From NCBI GenBank assembly GCA_964485635.1, contig CAZAJS010000004.1, positions 1 to 37,440 of the forward strand: a stretch of DNA of 37,440 nt, given 5' to 3'. Position 1 is the stretch's first letter, and every line of letters starts with the position of its first letter. Position numbers and translations under genes: made by a program. The notes beneath the pieces were generated by a model. It had not been told where the DNA came from. It saw nothing but the letters and a program-made list of their open reading frames with translations, and ran no database searches. Below are positions 33,538 to 37,440 of this stretch, in pieces. This DNA is from CAZAJS01 sp964485635. Lineage in GTDB: Bacteria; Pseudomonadota; Gammaproteobacteria; Francisellales; Francisellaceae.

Positions 33538-36403
33538 CAATCCCTTGATGCAATTCTGACTCAACAATCGGAATCCCATACTGAATGATTGATCCAGAGC
33601 CATTAAAAAACCAACGTCCTTTTTCCTTCTGTCCATTGATAATCCCTGTGGCCACACTNNNNNNNNNNTCCATCAAAGCACCTTGAGCGGCAGAGGCTAA
33701 TCCACCAATCAAAAGATTCGTAGCAAGCTTCGTACCTCCTTTAGCTGTTGCGAAATCTTGGGACAACGTTCCATGCATTCCATCATAAATCATATTACGT
33801 GTTGTTTCCATGGTCACTCCTCGTGCGGCTATAATACCACTGGCTCTTGCCAGACTTTGACCAGCAGAGGCTTCCCATTTTTGAATAAAGGGACCACCGA
33901 TGGCCCCTGATAAAGACCCAGATACCATCCCACTGAATGCATCAAATAGCGCTCCTTGATTACTACTCCCTTCCATCATTGGGATCGAAGCACCTCCTAA
34001 CATATTGCTTAAAGAACCCAGCAACATGGCATATCGGGTATTCACCATGCCATAAGCCCCTAGTGCACTTCCAACAAATCCTAGCCCTAAGGATCCAGCC
34101 GTTGTGCCAATATTAAAATGTTCGGGGTCTTGTAAATAACGTGCCCCACCACTTAACAGTGCCATAGAGCCATTTGTCACCCCAAAAGAATAACCTGAAA
34201 ATGGCTTAAGCGTACTTAGGTCAATGGCAGCATTTGCCTCAGCTGCTGCACCAACTCCCATATAAGCATTAATGCCACCGGCACCTAAGCCACTGATCAA
34301 CGACATGCCTCCTAACACATAAGCGGCAATTTGTGCCCCATCGCCGGATTTTTTAGAAAAACTGCCGGCAATCGCCGAGCCAATCCCCGTAATAATACTT
34401 GTGATTAACAAGATACTAGCAATCGCAAAATGGCCACTGGGATCGACATTCATAATGGGATTGCCATTTGCGTAGGCGTAACGATTCAATAAGTCGGTAT
34501 TATCGCGTTGGGGAAAGCTGTGCAACCAGGGGGCATAATAACGAGCCCGTAAATATTGCATATTACTTTCAGCATCCGTATATTCAGCTGAATACTGGAA
34601 TGGGTTGGCTTGGATACTGTAATCCGTGTTTTGTGTAGCTTGAGGTTGTAAGATGTTGGATTGATCAAATTGTAAGAGTTGATTTAAGTATAAGGCCGCC
34701 CCATAAGGTTGGTAATTATAGGATTTAGTGACTTGATTGTTGCCATCGACTTGAGCAATGACATCTTTGGTGCCTTTAACCAGATAGATTGGGGTCGCAT
34801 CATAAAAACGCACCACATGCTCATCGCCATTCATTAAGTAATGGGTTTGATGCGTTCCTTGGATTTCATTAATAATATTGGCATCAGCCGCATTGTCATA
34901 ATCATAATAAATCGGCATTTGGCAATGCCCATCAACGTTGATTTGCTTGCTGTCCCGTAGGCCTTGCGCATTGTAAGTATAAGTCGCATGAATCACATGA
35001 TTCGGGTCTTGATTGTTGTCATAACGCGTCAGTTGCCCTAAGAGATTGTAGTCAAAGTGATTGCCCTGACCATCATTGGTTAAGTTGCCGTTTTTTGTCC
35101 AATAATCCGATAGTTCAATATTTTTAATGACATTGCCGCCTTGCTTGATGGTCACATGCATTAATTGGTTCAATAGGTTGTATTGATAGTCACGCTCAAC
35201 GGTGGGTTGGTTTGGCCCAGGGACAACAGTTTGACGAATCAGGTTGCCACGGGCATCAAAGGCCGCCTGCGTGTCTTGGTAAATACTGGCTTTATCGTCC
35301 GGATGGGTAATCCAGCTGTGGATCAGTTGATTCAATGTATTATATTCATAATGCTGATCATAGTTGGCATCAAAACTAGCATCGGTTTGGCTGCGGGTGG
35401 ATTGGCCAATTAAGTTGCCTAGCTGGTCATAATGATAGTCAATCTTGCGAAGTTGTTGGTCTTGTTTCCCATCAATCATAGTTAAGGCCGCCAGACGGTT
35501 AAATCCATCATAACGCATTTGTTTGATTAAGCCATTCGGATAGTCAATTTGACTGACTTGCCCTAAATGGGGCGTTTCTGGGGTCTTGATATAATGATAG
35601 GTGATCATCTGGTCAGTACACTGCCCATTGTTACCCAGACAAATGTGTTTGATCCGACTTAAGGCGTCATAGGTATATAAGGTGGTGTAACCTAGCCCAT
35701 CGGTTTGACTGATCCGTCGGCGGTAATGGTCATAACGATAATCAATTTGGTAAGTTTTTTCTCCGTTTTGTTGTTTGATTTGTGCAATTTTTCCATCCGG
35801 ATTATAAGTATACTCAGTCACCGAATCTACCCCCTGTGGGGTAAGCCAGTGTTGCTGGATTTTCAATAATTGGCCGGTTTGACTATCATAGGCCAAATCA
35901 CGGATATAGTGTTGCCCCCCATCTTGGCTTTGACCTGCTTCCTGGGTCATTTGACCATTGGCATTGTATTGGTAGGTAAATTCATTGCCGGCAAAATCCG
36001 TCATCTTGCTTAATTGCCCATTGGCATTATAATCATAAGTTTGCACGTGACCTTGTTGGTTGATCTTTTTGACTAATTGGTTGTCGGCATTATAAATCGA
36101 TTGTTCCCCATGATAGATTTGTCCACGGGTCAATAAGCCATTGGGCTGGTTGCTGTTACTCGACAGGGTTAGGGTCTTTTCAGCGGTGTTGCCAAATAAG
36201 TCTTTCTGCCAATCAGTCGAGCCCACAATCCCATCAGATGCCTTTAACTGCATCCTAATGTTTTGCCCTTGACCATCATAGTGATACTGATTGTGTTGAT
36301 AAACAGTCGCTAAGCCAGCTGCATTAGTCGATTGGCTGACCATTAAAGTCAAAACAATGCTGGTAATGACTTTCTTTTTGAACGTAATACGATAACGACA
36401 CAT
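33521..36403 (-). CDS. Sec-exported Rhs/YD-repeat protein
   Basis: About 960 aa. A Sec signal peptide (residues 1-28; KKKVITSIVLTLMVSQSTNA) is followed by many YD repeats (YDYNANGQLSKMTDFAGNEF, YQYNANGQMTQEAG, YDALSRIKHI, YNLLGQLTRYD) that build a shell-like barrel. The Rhs-associated core ends with QYLRARYYAPWLHSFPQRD and NRYAYANGNPIMNVDPSGH (about 617-655). The tail (655-960) is rich in Gly, Ala, Ser and Leu with hydrophobic stretches and no recognised toxin domain. Ten N at 33659-33668 lie inside the tail, so its frame is not certain. The stop lies at the border of the IS481 remnant, so the tail may be truncated. AAGGAG precedes the ATG. A toxin-delivery or surface role is inferred. Confidence 0.85.
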   Translation of the reverse strand: MCRYRITFKKKVITSIVLTLMVSQSTNAAGLATVYQHNQYHYDGQGQNIRMQLKASDGIVGSTDWQKDLFGNTAEKTLTLSSNSNQPNGLLTRGQIYHGEQSIYNADNQLVKKINQQGHVQTYDYNANGQLSKMTDFAGNEFTYQYNANGQMTQEAGQSQDGGQHYIRDLAYDSQTGQLLKIQQHWLTPQGVDSVTEYTYNPDGKIAQIKQQNGEKTYQIDYRYDHYRRRISQTDGLGYTTLYTYDALSRIKHICLGNNGQCTDQMITYHYIKTPETPHLGQVSQIDYPNGLIKQMRYDGFNRLAALTMIDGKQDQQLRKIDYHYDQLGNLIGQSTRSQTDASFDANYDQHYEYNTLNQLIHSWITHPDDKASIYQDTQAAFDARGNLIRQTVVPGPNQPTVERDYQYNLLNQLMHVTIKQGGNVIKNIELSDYWTKNGNLTNDGQGNHFDYNLLGQLTRYDNNQDPNHVIHATYTYNAQGLRDSKQINVDGHCQMPIYYDYDNAADANIINEIQGTHQTHYLMNGDEHVVRFYDATPIYLVKGTKDVIAQVDGNNQVTKSYNYQPYGAALYLNQLLQFDQSNILQPQATQNTDYSIQANPFQYSAEYTDAESNMQYLRARYYAPWLHSFPQRDNTDLLNRYAYANGNPIMNVDPSGHFAIASILLITSIITGIGSAIAGSFSKKSGDGAQIAAYVLGGMSLISGLGAGGINAYMGVGAAAEANAAIDLSTLKPFSGYSFGVTNGSMALLSGGARYLQDPEHFNIGTTAGSLGLGFVGSALGAYGMVNTRYAMLLGSLSNMLGGASIPMMEGSSNQGALFDAFSGMVSGSLSGAIGGPFIQKWEASAGQSLARASGIIAARGVTMETTRNMIYDGMHGTLSQDFATAKGGTKLATNLLIGGLASAAQGALMXXXXSVATGIINGQKEKGRWFFNGSGSIIQYGIPIVESELHQGIDALFS
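33659..33668. other. Assembly gap (10 N) in the Rhs C-terminal tail
   Basis: Ten undetermined bases. The frame continues if the length is 10, but the identical size of the other gap suggests a placeholder, so the last ~45 residues are provisional. Confidence 0.9.
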
Positions 36404-36519
36404 CGATATTGACTCCTTAAATGCGCTGGGCCATGATGAATGCTTTGTCCCCTTAATGGTTGCAAGCTATCAATCACGACGATCACTCATGCCACTGTTT
36501 TAAAGAAACATGTTTGTTA

Positions 36520-37440
36520 TTAATCCCCCTTTCCATGGGTCTGGATATCAAGCAGGTACGTTGTCGGATAGGTATCTTTTTGTTCAATGACAACACACCC
36601 GTCATATGTATTAGCCAAGAAACAAGTTGGATTTTGACCTTCTTTAAAATTAATGCTGCCTTGCATACCATCGGCTTTAAAATGTAGCGCTTGTTGATTT
36701 TTAGGTTGATCTTTTTTAAAAACACCAATGACTTTTGCCTGATCTTGCGCTAAATCAATCTGATTTGAATAAACTTGTTCAAAGGATTGAGATGCCCCAT
36801 CTGTTAACTGAAAATCAACCGTTTGACCCGAAGAGTTAAACACAGTCATCACCGGATGAGCTAGCTTACTTTTGATTTGAAAATCGGTATTATAAAAGCG
36901 TATATCACCATGTGCTGCTCCTCCCTCTCGGGAAAAACTTCTTTGATTTCCAACCGTTACAAAAGGACTTTTTTGAGAAAAGCTCGTTGTGTTGTCACCT
37001 TTGCCGATTGCCAGATACTCAGTAGCATAATGTCCACCAGATTTGATGATAATATGCGGATGAAGTACAAGCTGTCCTAATGGCAGATAGACACCATTGA
37101 CACTTGAAAAGAGATCATATTTTTTATTATAGTCATAATCTCTATCTTCTAAAATCATGACATAACTACTACCTGATGGTGAGATAAAACCAGAATGAAT
37201 ATCCGGCCCTGTAATCGGAAATCCCCCATAACGACGCCGCAACAGAAACATTAAATCAAAAGGCGTATCATTCGTAATAGTAATCGGCACAATCCCTTCA
37301 GTACTGTCAAAGACTTGCTCATCAATGGCATTATGCCGATGATTTCTAACGGCTGGGCCTGATGGGCTTTCCGGCATCCAGATATAAGGTAGGCCATAAA
37401 TATCAAACGCTAATTTGCTATTCCCATAATTCGTACTTTG
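36520..37440 (-). CDS. Unrecognised protein upstream of Rhs, 5' end outside the window
   Basis: At least 306 aa and open through the right edge. The first ATG in the window (37377) is not the start, because the frame continues upstream without a stop (GNSKLAFDIYGLPYIW-MPES...). No signal peptide is visible in the part present. The sequence is strand-rich with many Gly/Ser/Asn turns (ITITNDTPFDLMFLLRRRYG, SGFISPSGSSYVMI, GDIRFYNTDFQIKS), and two cysteines lie near the end (NPTCFLANTYDGC). I recognise no family. It ends 116 nt before the Rhs start, on the same strand, so it may be the upstream partner of the Rhs protein. Nothing shows whether it is a toxin accessory, an adhesin or an unrelated protein. 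Confidence 0.75.
   Translation of the reverse strand, partial: QSTNYGNSKLAFDIYGLPYIWMPESPSGPAVRNHRHNAIDEQVFDSTEGIVPITITNDTPFDLMFLLRRRYGGFPITGPDIHSGFISPSGSSYVMILEDRDYDYNKKYDLFSSVNGVYLPLGQLVLHPHIIIKSGGHYATEYLAIGKGDNTTSFSQKSPFVTVGNQRSFSREGGAAHGDIRFYNTDFQIKSKLAHPVMTVFNSSGQTVDFQLTDGASQSFEQVYSNQIDLAQDQAKVIGVFKKDQPKNQQALHFKADGMQGSINFKEGQNPTCFLANTYDGCVVIEQKDTYPTTYLLDIQTHGKGD

Overview
The window looks like a stretch of chromosome from an AT-rich (about 40% GC by eye, not computed) Gammaproteobacterium. The evidence is secB, tsaE, an accD-folC pair and a Pro-Arg-His-Leu tRNA cluster that resembles the argX-hisR-leuT-proM cluster of enterics. PdxS/PdxT (DXP-independent) vitamin B6 synthesis is absent from E. 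coli but present in Francisella and related lineages, so a Thiotrichales-like or Francisella-like host is plausible. That placement is inference. Two runs of exactly 10 N (27981-27990 and 33659-33668) show that this is a draft scaffold.

Region 1 (1-11.2 kb) is mostly housekeeping. topA runs forward. A reverse-strand operon of a small membrane protein, glyA, pdxS and pdxT places PLP synthesis beside a major PLP enzyme. Then come a membrane-anchored retropepsin-like protease, a 56-aa rubredoxin, ndk, and an accD-folC-tsaE operon with overlapping genes behind two tandem promoters joined by a palindrome. Two tandem paralogous outer-membrane barrel genes end the region.

Region 2 (11.2-22.5 kb) holds five tRNA genes (Phe, Pro, Arg, His, Leu) behind one strong promoter, an MFS transporter-accA operon, mutS, secB, an acetoacetate decarboxylase, and hisS. 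Between the last two lies a TetR - TVP38/DedA-like - flavin disulfide reductase operon. A 36-bp palindrome lies over the tetR promoter. The reductase is broken by one in-frame TGA and lacks the end of its dimerisation domain.

Region 3 (22.6-29.7 kb) carries a P2-type cation ATPase, a PagP-like barrel candidate, an unrecognised secreted protein with a near-consensus promoter, a sugar-porter MFS gene crossing an assembly gap, and an EamA exporter. A repeated 20-bp element lies on either side of the secreted-protein gene in inverted orientation.

Region 4 (29.7-33.1 kb, all reverse strand) is the most interesting. An O-antigen-ligase/PglL-type membrane enzyme is followed by a secreted 393-aa protein and then a type IV pilin. 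The 393-aa protein contains three copies of the four-cysteine globular domain found at the C-terminus of the pilin, without the pilin N-terminal helix or prepilin-peptidase site. It looks like a soluble three-headed pilin mimic encoded between the pilin and its probable glycosyl/oligosaccharide transferase.

Region 5 (33.2-37.4 kb) has an IS481-like transposase remnant butted against the 3' end of a Sec-exported Rhs/YD-repeat protein. Upstream of the Rhs gene is an unrecognised protein whose reading frame stays open through the right edge. No rRNA, CRISPR array, integrase or intact transposase was seen.
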